A DNA stretch of 30,415 nucleotides from an uncultured Oscillospiraceae bacterium (GCA_902495835.1 CABUYS010000004.1:1-30415); one strand, 5' to 3'. Positions 7,258 to 16,912 are shown, numbered from the stretch's first letter. Numbers and translations: made by a program. Notes: generated by a model from the letters alone, not told the origin.

Positions 7258-10200
7258 TGAGCGAAATGATTTCCATTGCTTCAGGGTTTCAATACTCAGT
7301 TAATATCGGGTATGATTTGAACAGTGATGCTAAACTTAAAAATTTTATACCGACTCAATCTTCGCTTCAACTCCTGTCTGATGTTTTGGATAGTACAGCA
7401 GTAACTTCTACGGAGCGTTCACGAATACTGATAGGTGCATATGGTAAAGGCAAGTCACACATTGTTTTGATGATTTTATCGATGTTATTAAAAAAAGACT
7501 TTTCTTTATTTGAAAAAACTATTCCAAAAATTTCTGAAAATCCTCGTTTGCTTCAGTCTGTTCATAATTACTACGACAGTTCTGAAAAAATACTTCCTAT
7601 TGTTATTACCGGTAGCAACACAAGTCTTACTCAAGCCTTTATTTTAGCCCTTCAGAGAGCTCTTTCGGACAATGGGCTTTTAGATATAATGCCAGAAACA
7701 AATTATCATGCAGCTATTGCTGTGATTGATAGGTGGAAATCTTCGTTTCCGCAGACATATAAACTATTTTGTGATGCAATCGATAGGCCGGTTGACATTT
7801 TTATTGATGAGCTTTCAAACTTTAATATTTCTACGTATGAGACATTTGAGCGTATATACCCTTCTCTTACATCAGGAAGTACATTCAATCCGTTTTTGGG
7901 ATTTGATGTTGTTGACCTTTATGAAAGTGTCGCAAAAAGTTTGAAAAAATATGGATATACAGGATTATATGTTGTGTATGACGAATTTAGCAAATATCTT
8001 GAAGCAAATATAAAAGAAGCGTCTGTAAGTGATACAAAAACTCTTCAGGACTTTGCAGAAAAGTGTAATCGAAGCGGTGCTACACAGTTGCATTTGATGC
8101 TTATCTCTCATAAAGAAATTGCAAATTACATTGACAAACTTCCAAAGCAAAAAGTTGATGGATGGCGTGGCGTTTCCGAACGTTTTAAGCATGTTCATTT
8201 AAATAATAACTTTTCACAGACCTATGAGATTATTTCTTCTGTAATTCAAAAAAAGCCAAAGCAGTGGGATAGGTTTCAGAAATGCCATCAAAAAGATTTC
8301 GATGAAATCATAAGTCATTATAAAAACCATCCCTTGTTTTCTGACAGTAGTACCGAGCTCAAAACAGCTATATTAGGTTGCTACCCGTTACATCCAGTCT
8401 CAACCTTTATTTTGCCTCGCCTTTCTGAGCGTGTGGCGCAAAACGAGCGTACTCTTTTTACTTTTTTGTCAGCTGAAGGGACTTCGACGTTAAGGAGTTT
8501 TATTGATGCTTACGATGACAATCAATTCTCTCTTATAACCCCTGATGCAATCTATGATTATTTTGAACCGTTGTTTAAAAAAGAAGTATATGGAGGAGAA
8601 ATTCACAATACCTATATTCTGACGAGTATAGTACTATCAGCTCTGCCGATTCAATCGCTTGAATCCAAAATTGTGAAGACGATTTCATTAATTTACATAC
8701 TTTCACAGTTTGAGCGAATCAAACCAACTAAAGATGAAATTGTTAGAGTGTACTGTACTGCTTTCTCTGTACAAGATATTAATAAAGCTATCGACAACCT
8801 TATTGAAAAAGATTATGTCATATACTTGAAACGAAGTAATGGTTATCTTCGACTCAAGCAGACATGTGGGGTTGATATTAGAGCGAAAATAGACGATTAT
8901 ATCACATCTCACTCTGAGCGTATAGCAGTAAAAGAAACGCTTAATACGACTAATTTTGATAATTATATGTATCCGTCAAGATATAATGACGACAGGGAAA
9001 TGACACGATTTTTTTCATTCGTTTTTGTCGACGAAAGTGAAGTTACACCTGAAACAAATTGGTTGATTAAAAGTGAAAATATAGCTGCAGACGGTGTGAT
9101 TTTTGCAATTATTCCTCACTCGGAAGAGTCTATATCTACTTTGCAGGATATAATTTTGGAAACGAGTAAAAATTGTCCGCGACAAATTTTCATTATTCCC
9201 AAACATTTCTTTTCAATCGAACGGATTGTGCAAGAATTTGATGCAGTTTGCGCACTTAGAGAAAATGCATCTAATGATCCTATACTTTTTGAGGAATACG
9301 ACGTTGTCTATGATGACCTTCGTGAAGTGATAGACTCTTTTTTATCCGCATATTCACATCCAGAAGAGTATAAGTCAAATTATTATTTTAACGGTGCAAA
9401 AAAGCATATAAATCGTAAGGCTGAACTAACAGAACTTATGTCGGATATTTGCGATAAGGAATTTTCCATGACGCCGGTTATCAGTAATGAAGCAGTGAAT
9501 AAAAATGAGATAACAAGTGTTGCAAACAATAGTAGAAATAAAATTGTAACTGCACTTTTACGCACCCAACTAGAGCCTAATCTCGGCTTAAATGGGACAG
9601 GTCAAGAAGTGTCAATAATGCGTAGTACTCTGATTAGAACCGGTATATGGGATGAGTCTGCGGGAATGCCGGTTATTCATCTTCATCCTAAAGATGTAAG
9701 AATAGCAAATATGATGGAGACTATAGAGCAGTTTATTCTTAGCGCCCGAAAAAATGAGAAAATTGGATTTGATGTATTATATGATATGCTCTCTCTTCCG
9801 GAGTATCATATAGGCTTGCGCAAGGGTCTAATTCCTATTTACCTTGCCGCTGTAATGCATGAGTATCGTCAGCAGGTGATAATATCCGATAAGTACGGAC
9901 AAGTTGCAATGACGGCAAATACACTTTTTCAAATTAATGCAAATCCATCTGCTTTTACACTGTCTTATATTGACTGGGACCCTGAAAAAGAAGAATTTAT
10001 ATCCGTTATGGAAAATGTTTTTTCTTCGTATGTTGTTGAAGCCGAAAAAGCATCTAATACATATGATTTTGTTGCAAACGCAATGAAGCGTTGGATGCTT
10101 TCTTTGCCTAAATTTTCTAAAGAAAGCAAAACTTTTCCAAATAGAAACAAAATAGACGAACAGTATCTTGGTATGATTAAGTTATTTAGACAAAATACAA

Positions 10201-10865
10201 GTAGTTATGATTTGCTATTTAAAAAATTACCGCAAATATTTGGGTATGATAAATTTACGCAAAGGATCAGTGAAAATATTCAGGCGGCGAAAAATTGTTT
10301 TGATGGTATTATGGATAATCTTAAGCAATTATTGTCCGACGAAATTAAGAATATTTTCATCATTCACCAAAATGAAAAAATTGATGAGCGGACATCACTT
10401 GTATCTGTAATTAAGGATTGGTGCGATTCTATTAATCAGGACGCATTTAATCATTTGTTTCCTGACGGAACCGATAAATGCCTTGGATTATTCAAAACAA
10501 TTACTAACGATGAAGAAATGTTTGTTTCAAAGCTCGCTAAGATTGTAACAGGACTGAGATTAGAAGATTGGGACAGTAGTACGAGCTCTAATTTTATCAA
10601 CAAACTTATTAATTTTAAGGTTACAGCTGAATCATATACAAGTAAAAGTGTTAATCAAACCTCATCAGAAGTTAGTGATTATCAAGTGACCTTTGTCGGA
10701 AAAGATGGAAATCGAACAACGAAAAATTTTGAAAGAGTCGAGACAAGCAAGCGCGGAATGCTGTTATATAACCAGATTTCAAAATCTTTGAACGCTATGG
10801 GACAAGCAATTTCCGAACAAGAAAAACGCCAGATATTAGTTGATATTCTTGAAAAATTGTGTTAA
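7257..10865 (+). CDS. Large P-loop ATPase (BrxC/PglY-like size and layout)
   Basis: The protein has 1202 residues. A Walker A motif GAYGKGKS lies at residues 60-67 and a Walker B motif LYVVYDE ends at D242-E243. A likely sensor region LHLMLISHKEI follows. The long C-terminal part has no motif I can name. Size, early GxYGxGKSH loop and position beside a PAPS-reductase-like gene recall the roughly 1200-residue BrxC/PglY ATPases of BREX systems and the large ATPases of Dnd-linked restriction modules, but I cannot prove membership. It probably provides ATP-driven DNA handling in the defence part of the operon. Start ATG overlaps the DUF4007 stop, with CAGGAGATGAG upstream. Confidence 0.75.
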   Translation: MSEMISIASGFQYSVNIGYDLNSDAKLKNFIPTQSSLQLLSDVLDSTAVTSTERSRILIGAYGKGKSHIVLMILSMLLKKDFSLFEKTIPKISENPRLLQSVHNYYDSSEKILPIVITGSNTSLTQAFILALQRALSDNGLLDIMPETNYHAAIAVIDRWKSSFPQTYKLFCDAIDRPVDIFIDELSNFNISTYETFERIYPSLTSGSTFNPFLGFDVVDLYESVAKSLKKYGYTGLYVVYDEFSKYLEANIKEASVSDTKTLQDFAEKCNRSGATQLHLMLISHKEIANYIDKLPKQKVDGWRGVSERFKHVHLNNNFSQTYEIISSVIQKKPKQWDRFQKCHQKDFDEIISHYKNHPLFSDSSTELKTAILGCYPLHPVSTFILPRLSERVAQNERTLFTFLSAEGTSTLRSFIDAYDDNQFSLITPDAIYDYFEPLFKKEVYGGEIHNTYILTSIVLSALPIQSLESKIVKTISLIYILSQFERIKPTKDEIVRVYCTAFSVQDINKAIDNLIEKDYVIYLKRSNGYLRLKQTCGVDIRAKIDDYITSHSERIAVKETLNTTNFDNYMYPSRYNDDREMTRFFSFVFVDESEVTPETNWLIKSENIAADGVIFAIIPHSEESISTLQDIILETSKNCPRQIFIIPKHFFSIERIVQEFDAVCALRENASNDPILFEEYDVVYDDLREVIDSFLSAYSHPEEYKSNYYFNGAKKHINRKAELTELMSDICDKEFSMTPVISNEAVNKNEITSVANNSRNKIVTALLRTQLEPNLGLNGTGQEVSIMRSTLIRTGIWDESAGMPVIHLHPKDVRIANMMETIEQFILSARKNEKIGFDVLYDMLSLPEYHIGLRKGLIPIYLAAVMHEYRQQVIISDKYGQVAMTANTLFQINANPSAFTLSYIDWDPEKEEFISVMENVFSSYVVEAEKASNTYDFVANAMKRWMLSLPKFSKESKTFPNRNKIDEQYLGMIKLFRQNTSSYDLLFKKLPQIFGYDKFTQRISENIQAAKNCFDGIMDNLKQLLSDEIKNIFIIHQNEKIDERTSLVSVIKDWCDSINQDAFNHLFPDGTDKCLGLFKTITNDEEMFVSKLAKIVTGLRLEDWDSSTSSNFINKLINFKVTAESYTSKSVNQTSSEVSDYQVTFVGKDGNRTTKNFERVETSKRGMLLYNQISKSLNAMGQAISEQEKRQILVDILEKLC

Positions 10866-10880
10866 GGAGGATAGATAACG

Positions 10881-12026
10881 GTGGCTTATTTTGACAATGC
10901 TGCAACTACGTTTCCTAAACCGGAATGTGTATACGAGCAAATGGATAGTTTTTATCGTTCTGTCGGTGGAAGCGCAGGCCGAGGTAGCTATAGCGCTGCT
11001 TTGTCTGCGAAAGAATTGATGAACGATACCAGAAAAAGAATAGCAAATCTTTTGTTGTGCCCTGCTAAGCAGGTTGTTTTTGAACCTACCGCAACGATTG
11101 CTTTAAATATAATTCTTCAGGGACTTATCAGTGCTGGTGCAAGAACATTTTATATTAGTCCATTTGAGCACAACGCAGTTACAAGAACACTTCACCACTT
11201 TGAAACACAAGGGAAAATTTCTGTCAAGCAATTATTCGTTTCTAAAAAATTGCAGTATGATTTGCAGAGAATTAAGTACCAGTTTGATGAAGATAGGCCT
11301 GATGTTGTAGTTTTAAGCCATGCGAGTAATGTGATAGGCCTTGTGGCACCTGTTGAAAAGATTTTTAACTTGGCAAAAAACTATAATGCAAAAACAGTTT
11401 TAGATATGTCACAGACTGCAGGGTTAGTTGAATGCAATGTCGGGCAAGAAGCGTTTGATTTTGCTGTGTTTGCAGGACATAAAACTCTTTTGGGACCAAC
11501 GGGTATTTCCGGATTTGTAATGAAACCTGAAATAGATTTACCTACAGTGCTGTTTGGCGGTACAGGGTTTGAATCTGCAAATCAAAATATGCCTCAGAGT
11601 CTACCCGAGCGATTTGAAATGGGGACAGTTAATACTTCTGGTATCGCTGGATTAAACGCTGCTGTAAAATGGATACAAAGTCAAACTGTACCGTCTTTAT
11701 ATTTAGAAGAGCAAAAAAAACGAAAGGCATTACTTGATTTACTAAATAAATATGATTTTATAAACATCATCGGAAATGAACCGTCTCAAGAGTATGTAGG
11801 TATTGTTTCGTGCGTTATCGACTCAGTGAGTAGTGATACAGCAGCGCAGCTTTTCAGTGAACGAAACATTTCTGTGCGCACCGGACTTCATTGTTCTCCA
11901 CTTGCACACAAATTCTTAGGTACCTATCCGTCTGGAACAATTCGATTTAGTGTGAATTATTTTACTACGCAAGAAGATTTTTTTGATTTACAAGCAGCAC
12001 TTGACGATATTGAAGAAAACATATAA
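10881..12026 (+). CDS. Cysteine desulfurase, class V aminotransferase fold (DndA role)
   Basis: The 381-residue protein starts at a GTG with AAGGAGG ten bases upstream. FDNAATTFPKP near the N-terminus is typical of the Firmicute cysteine desulfurase subfamily of fold-type I PLP enzymes. SHASNV and DMSQTAG contact the cofactor, K201 in AGHKTLLGPTG is the PLP lysine, and C338 in RTGLHCSPLAH is the catalytic persulfide cysteine, followed by TIRFSVNYF. The length is normal. Such an enzyme mobilises sulfur from cysteine. Lying between the large ATPase and the helicase in a DndC/DndD-like operon, it most likely supplies sulfur for DNA phosphorothioation, as DndA or IscS does. A general housekeeping role is possible but less likely given the operon position. 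Confidence 0.9.
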   Translation: MAYFDNAATTFPKPECVYEQMDSFYRSVGGSAGRGSYSAALSAKELMNDTRKRIANLLLCPAKQVVFEPTATIALNIILQGLISAGARTFYISPFEHNAVTRTLHHFETQGKISVKQLFVSKKLQYDLQRIKYQFDEDRPDVVVLSHASNVIGLVAPVEKIFNLAKNYNAKTVLDMSQTAGLVECNVGQEAFDFAVFAGHKTLLGPTGISGFVMKPEIDLPTVLFGGTGFESANQNMPQSLPERFEMGTVNTSGIAGLNAAVKWIQSQTVPSLYLEEQKKRKALLDLLNKYDFINIIGNEPSQEYVGIVSCVIDSVSSDTAAQLFSERNISVRTGLHCSPLAHKFLGTYPSGTIRFSVNYFTTQEDFFDLQAALDDIEENI

Positions 12027-12039
12027 GGAGGGTCCTTCG

Positions 12040-14235
12040 ATGAGCTTGAAAGATGTTCCGATTAAAAATGAATATCGCTCTCTTATAGATAATGTCGTTC
12101 AAGGTTTTTATTTGCCGCTTTTGAAGGAAGCAGCAGTGTATAAAAGAGCAGTTGGATTTTTTTCATCATCTTCTCTTGTTGAAATTTCCAAGGGAATAGC
12201 TAGCATGGCTTCAAAGGGCGGGAAAATTCAAATTGTTGCTTCACCATATCTATCTGAGGAAGATGTTGATGCAATTCAAAAAGGATATTCAGAAAGAAAT
12301 GCTGTGATTGAAAACGCAGTTCTAAGGCAAATTACCGATGAACGCCTAGACTACTTTTCTATGCAACGATTAAACCTATTAGCATCTTTGATTGCAAATG
12401 GAGTTATGGATATACGCATTGCATATACGGAAGATAGACGTGGAATTGGAATGTATCACGAAAAAATGGGTTTAATTGAAGATTTCGATGGAAACACTGT
12501 TGCTTTCTCAGGATCAATGAATGAATCTGCCACTGCAATGTCGATTAACTACGAAACTATTGATGTTTTTAGAAGTTGGGGAGATGCAAATGAGGCAGAA
12601 CGTGTAAAGCTGAAAAAATCAGCATTTTACTCCATTTGGAATGATCGTGAGCCTAATATTCGTGTGCTTGAGTTTCCAAGTGTGTCAAAAATGTTGATAG
12701 AAAAATATAAGCGTTTTTCTCCAAATTTCAATCTTGACAATGAACAATTTCCGATTCAGCAGCAAGTTTCTGTAAAACAGATTATGGCTAAACCGTTAGG
12801 GCCTCGTATTCCAAGCGATATATCGTTGCATGACTATCAAAAGGAAGCTATATCTGCATGGGTCGGTGAAAATTATCACGGGATTTTCGATATGGCCACC
12901 GGTACAGGTAAAACTTTTACCGGATTAGGGGCTGTTTCAAAATTATCAGAAGACTTGTCAGATAAATTGGCAGTTGTTATTGTGTGTCCGTATCAGCACC
13001 TTGTTGAGCAGTGGGTCGAAGATATTATTCGCTTCAATATGAAGCCGATAATAGGATATAGTGGTTCTTCGCAAAAAGACTGGAAATGGCGGTTATCTAA
13101 GGCTGTCCGTGACACAAAAATACGTAACGATAAGAGCTTTTTCTGCTTTATCTGCACAAATGCAACATTTACAAACAATTTCGTTCAAGAGCAAATCAGT
13201 AAAATTAAAGTACCTATACTTCTTGTTGTTGACGAGGCGCATAATTTTGGCGCAACATCTTATGCGCGTTTGTTAGATAATCGTTTTACTTACAGACTTG
13301 CATTATCTGCAACACTCGAACGTTATCGTGATGAAGAAGGTACAGCACTTTTATATTCGTTTTTTGGAAAAAAGTGTATTACCTATTCATTAGAGCGAGC
13401 AATTAGAGAAAATAAACTTACCCCGTATAAGTATTATCCGGTCGTTGTCAATTTGAGCGATGATGAGCTTTCTGCATACGAACAGTTATCGTATGAAATG
13501 TCTAAGTGCCTTATTAAAGACAAAAGCGGAAAATATAAGCTTAATAAATACGGTGAAACGCTTGCGCTTAAGAGAGCAAAAATCGTTGCCGGTGCAAAAG
13601 AAAAACTCGATGCTTTGCGTAAAGAAATCAAGCCTTATATTCACGACAACAATATTCTCGTTTATTGCGGCGCTACAAATGTGAATTTAAACACAGATGA
13701 TTCAGATGATGGTGATATAAGGCAGATTGAAGCTGTAACTAAGATTCTTGGAAACGAATTGGGAATGACAGTTGCTAAGTTTACTTCAAAAGAAAGTATG
13801 GAAACGCGAACGCTGATTAAAGAACAGTTTCAACAAGGGAATCGTTTGCAAGCCATAGTTGCAATAAAATGCTTAGACGAAGGAGTGAATATTCCTGGAA
13901 TTCGCACGGCTTTTATCCTTGCAAGTACAACAAACCCCAAAGAATATATCCAGCGAAGAGGCCGCGTTTTACGCAAAGCACCTAATAAGCCATATGCCGT
14001 TATTTTTGATTTTGTAACTCTACCTAGACCACTTGAAAACGTTTCAGGTTTGACAATCGAACAAGCACAAAGAGATTTGTCATTATTAAAGAATGAACTT
14101 TCTCGAATAAAAGAGTTTGGTCGTTTAGCGCAGAATTCTATGATAGCAAATAATTTGATATGGAAAATTCAAGATGCATACCACATAACAAATGAAAGCG
14201 ATGAGGAGGAAACAGCGAACTATGGAAGAGATTAA
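12040..14235 (+). CDS. Superfamily 2 helicase with N-terminal phospholipase-D-like domain
   Basis: The start is the ATG at 12040, preceded by AAGGAGG; longer in-frame extension would run into the desulfurase gene. The 731-residue product has a PLD-like N-terminal domain with H140-x-K142 and GSMNES (158-163). Helicase motifs follow: ATGTGKT with K291, DEAH at 398-401, SAT at 423-425 and QRRGR at 638-642. This layout is shared by restriction-type helicases, including a family annotated as the restriction enzyme of Dnd systems. The HKD motif is atypical, with Glu at the position of the usual Asp. It probably acts as the DNA-translocating nuclease that attacks unmodified DNA; that role is inferred from family and context. 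Confidence 0.85.
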   Translation: MSLKDVPIKNEYRSLIDNVVQGFYLPLLKEAAVYKRAVGFFSSSSLVEISKGIASMASKGGKIQIVASPYLSEEDVDAIQKGYSERNAVIENAVLRQITDERLDYFSMQRLNLLASLIANGVMDIRIAYTEDRRGIGMYHEKMGLIEDFDGNTVAFSGSMNESATAMSINYETIDVFRSWGDANEAERVKLKKSAFYSIWNDREPNIRVLEFPSVSKMLIEKYKRFSPNFNLDNEQFPIQQQVSVKQIMAKPLGPRIPSDISLHDYQKEAISAWVGENYHGIFDMATGTGKTFTGLGAVSKLSEDLSDKLAVVIVCPYQHLVEQWVEDIIRFNMKPIIGYSGSSQKDWKWRLSKAVRDTKIRNDKSFFCFICTNATFTNNFVQEQISKIKVPILLVVDEAHNFGATSYARLLDNRFTYRLALSATLERYRDEEGTALLYSFFGKKCITYSLERAIRENKLTPYKYYPVVVNLSDDELSAYEQLSYEMSKCLIKDKSGKYKLNKYGETLALKRAKIVAGAKEKLDALRKEIKPYIHDNNILVYCGATNVNLNTDDSDDGDIRQIEAVTKILGNELGMTVAKFTSKESMETRTLIKEQFQQGNRLQAIVAIKCLDEGVNIPGIRTAFILASTTNPKEYIQRRGRVLRKAPNKPYAVIFDFVTLPRPLENVSGLTIEQAQRDLSLLKNELSRIKEFGRLAQNSMIANNLIWKIQDAYHITNESDEEETANYGRD

Positions 14236-14383
14236 AATCGATGAAAAAGCCGTTGAAAGGCTTAAAAGAAAGATAATTCTTCAGGAAGGTCAAAATCTGA
14301 AAACTCGTGAAAAAACGGACCAGCAGATGGTTGCGTGGATTAAAAAACAAATTGAGGAGGAAGTGCAATGCTGCTTGAATTAA
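14222..14383 (+). CDS. 53-residue charged protein nested between helicase and DndD-like gene
   Basis: An ATG at 14222 with GAGGAGGAAA upstream opens a 53-residue frame. It overlaps the helicase end by 14 nt and the DndD-like start by 16 nt. The product is highly charged and helical (KIDEKAVERLKRKIILQEGQ, then REKTDQQMVAWIKKQIEEEV). The tight ribosome binding site and double overlap argue for a real gene. I do not recognise it. Canonical DndE is a small basic protein encoded beside dndD, and the ERLKRK helix has a faint likeness to the DndE start, but it is half the length and I would not call it DndE. It may be a small subunit of the neighbouring ATPase complex. Confidence 0.65.
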   Translation: MEEIKIDEKAVERLKRKIILQEGQNLKTREKTDQQMVAWIKKQIEEEVQCCLN

Positions 14384-16362
14384 TGAAGCTTGAAAATTTT
14401 CGTCAGTTCTGTAATGAATCCATTGATTTTGCTCAAGGTCGAAACGGAAAAAATGTTACTATTATCATTGGTGAAAACGGCACAGGTAAGACAACTTTTG
14501 CACAGGCTTTTTTCTGGTGCATGTACGGAGAAACAGAATTTTCCGATAAAAATATGCTCAACAAAAAAGTTGCAAACGACTTAACGCCCGGTCAAGGAGC
14601 GAACGTACGAGTTGAACTAAGACTTAAACATGGAAGCGTCTCCTACACACTTATACGAGAGCAGTTTTATAGAAAAGACTATTCGGGCCGAGTAAAAGGA
14701 GATAACACTGTTTTCAACATCGCAATTAAAGGCGCAGACGGCAACACCTCATATGTTCCGAAAAGCCGCTGCGAAAGTGAAGTCAATAAAATTTTGCCGA
14801 AAGAATTATCCAAATATTTCTTTTTTGACGGAGAGCGCATTGAAAAAATGAGTAAGGATATTTCAACCGGAAAAAAAGCAACTGATTTTGCTGAAGCAGT
14901 AAAAGGATTGCTTGGATTGAATGCTATGTTTAGTGCTATTCAACATTTTAATCCACGAATGCGCAATACGGTTATAAGTAGTTACGAAAGTAGCTACGAT
15001 TTTCATAGCAATGAAAAAATCCAGGAATATACGAGAATAATTGATGAATGCAATACAAAATTTGCTGAAATTGATGCCTGCTTAGAAGAACTCGACGCGC
15101 AAATTGAGTCTGCACAGACACGAAAAGCAGAAAAAACAGAAGAATTGAAGCAATATGCTGAAGGAGAAGAACTTCAGCGTCAAAAAGATAAGTTAATCCA
15201 AAAAATTGCACAAACTAAAAATACTCGCGGAGCGGTTATTAAAATGCTTTGCAAGGATTTCAATTCCAATATGAGTTTTTTCTTTTCATCTTCGTTAATT
15301 ATGCGCGCTCTTAAACTTTTGTCGAAAAAAGATTTTGCCGGAAAAGATATTCCTTATATGCACACAAAAACAATAGAGTATTTACTTGGGAAAAAAGTTT
15401 GTATTTGTGGTACTCATCTTGATGAAGGGTCAGTTCCTTATACGAAAGTTAAAGAGTTAATGGAATACTTGCCTCCTCAGTCTATTAGCACAAGTATTGG
15501 GGATTTCAAGAAAGAGGCAAATCGACGCGCGAATTTGAGTAAAAACCTCTATTCGATTATTCAGGATAACATTGCAGTGATTAGCCAGCAAAACGATAAT
15601 ATAATGGAACTTAATGATGAACTGTATAATATTGAAGGCAAGCTAAATGGCGGTGATGTAATAGAACGCGTTCGTGCTATAAGTAGTGAAATCAGAATCT
15701 GCGAAGATATTATCCGTAGAAGTAACGATGAAAGAGACCTTAAAAATCGTGAACGCGGAGCATATGAAACAAAGGCTGCAAGAGCTGATTCGGAGCGTAG
15801 AGACCTAACTCTTCTCGATGATAAGAATAGGCGAATAGAAATATACAAAGCTTATGCAGAAAGAATCTACGAGGAGCTTCAAGCTGTTTATAGTCAAAGC
15901 GAGGCAAATGTGCGAGCAAAGCTCGAATCTACTATAAATGAAGTTTTCAAGCGAATTTATGAGGGTGAACTATCGTTGACGATTGATGAAAAATACCATA
16001 TTTCAGTGCATGTCAACGATTACGAGGGAGATGTTGAAACTTCTACTGCCCAGAGTATTTCTGTGATTTTTGCATTTATTACAGGTATTATTAAGATGGC
16101 TCGTGAAAACCGAAATGCAACAGATGAAAATGCAAAGCTGCTATCATCTGAACCATATCCACTTGTTATGGACGCTCCGCTATCAACATTTGATAAACGA
16201 AGAATAAAAACAGTTTGCGAAGTGTTACCTAACATAGCAGAACAAGTTATCATTTTTATCAAAGACACCGACGGTGACCTTGCCGAAGAATATATGGGAG
16301 ATAAAATTGGTTGCCGTCACAGCCTTGAAAAGAAAAATGAATTTGAAACTGTGTTAATTTAA
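14368..16362 (+). CDS. DndD-like SMC/Rad50-type ATPase
   Basis: The protein has 664 residues. The N-terminus LLELMKLENFRQF leads to the Walker A GENGTGKT (35-42). FFFDGERIEKMSKD, with the DGE at 154-156, is characteristic of DndD proteins. A long coiled coil (about 200-320 and 390-520) surrounds a CIC motif (C345, C347) that may be a degenerate zinc hook. The C-terminal ATPase half has LVMDAPLSTFDKRR with D602 in Walker B and a D-loop. In Dnd systems DndD is the ATPase that is thought to open or nick DNA during sulfur insertion. It follows AGGAGG and overlaps the 53-residue gene by 16 nt, so the two are coupled. Confidence 0.85.
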   Translation: MLLELMKLENFRQFCNESIDFAQGRNGKNVTIIIGENGTGKTTFAQAFFWCMYGETEFSDKNMLNKKVANDLTPGQGANVRVELRLKHGSVSYTLIREQFYRKDYSGRVKGDNTVFNIAIKGADGNTSYVPKSRCESEVNKILPKELSKYFFFDGERIEKMSKDISTGKKATDFAEAVKGLLGLNAMFSAIQHFNPRMRNTVISSYESSYDFHSNEKIQEYTRIIDECNTKFAEIDACLEELDAQIESAQTRKAEKTEELKQYAEGEELQRQKDKLIQKIAQTKNTRGAVIKMLCKDFNSNMSFFFSSSLIMRALKLLSKKDFAGKDIPYMHTKTIEYLLGKKVCICGTHLDEGSVPYTKVKELMEYLPPQSISTSIGDFKKEANRRANLSKNLYSIIQDNIAVISQQNDNIMELNDELYNIEGKLNGGDVIERVRAISSEIRICEDIIRRSNDERDLKNRERGAYETKAARADSERRDLTLLDDKNRRIEIYKAYAERIYEELQAVYSQSEANVRAKLESTINEVFKRIYEGELSLTIDEKYHISVHVNDYEGDVETSTAQSISVIFAFITGIIKMARENRNATDENAKLLSSEPYPLVMDAPLSTFDKRRIKTVCEVLPNIAEQVIIFIKDTDGDLAEEYMGDKIGCRHSLEKKNEFETVLI

Positions 16363-16378
16363 AAAAGGGGTGTAAATA

Positions 16379-16912
16379 ATGTTTGATAAACAATATCGTT
16401 TTCGAGGAAGACACGCTGTAAGAGTTGATAAGCTGACAGGAGTATTTGATTCTAACAGCAAAGCAAAATTATTTGAACGCAATGTCGATGTATACGCTAA
16501 CGCTCCTTTGATTGGTTTTCTTTATGGGAGAACGGCAGATGTTGATGACGAAAAAAATCCCGAAACAAATCAGGTATACAATCAAAATGTTATGGGCGAC
16601 CGAGTCATTTATTCACAGGAAGAGTTGACCTTTAATTTTAGACTTATCATGCTTTTAGATAAATATTACGAACCCGATGAGGAAAAACGGATTGATAAAG
16701 CGTTCAGGAATATGGGGGATAACCCTAATGATGAAGCTCGTTTTGACAGTTATGTTAGAGGCGGTGTTGATGTTCTGTATGAAAAGTTAATTGAAGGAGC
16801 ATCATCGCCAGATGATTATGTGTCTCGTTTATACGACTTTGTTGAAGAATTTCACGAAAGATTTAATGAAAGTATAAATGATGAAGAAATCCTTCGGCTG
16901 TGCTCTCGGTAA
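16379..16912 (+). CDS. Unrecognised 177-residue protein ending the operon
   Basis: The gene follows the DndD-like gene by 16 nt with AAAAGGGG upstream of ATG. The product is soluble and acidic. It has an N-terminal FRGRHA stretch, a middle APLIGFLYGRTADVDDEKNP segment and a helical C-terminal half rich in Asp and Glu. The N-terminal APLIGFLYGR piece could contact a partner or nucleic acid. I do not recognise the family. Position suggests a system-specific component that takes the place of DndE or another small subunit. No clear terminator follows before the next promoter at 17165. Confidence 0.75.
   Translation: MFDKQYRFRGRHAVRVDKLTGVFDSNSKAKLFERNVDVYANAPLIGFLYGRTADVDDEKNPETNQVYNQNVMGDRVIYSQEELTFNFRLIMLLDKYYEPDEEKRIDKAFRNMGDNPNDEARFDSYVRGGVDVLYEKLIEGASSPDDYVSRLYDFVEEFHERFNESINDEEILRLCSR

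Noticed and set aside
14222..14383. Calling the 53-residue gene dndE
   Set aside because: The likeness to the DndE start is faint and the length is about half. I kept it unnamed.
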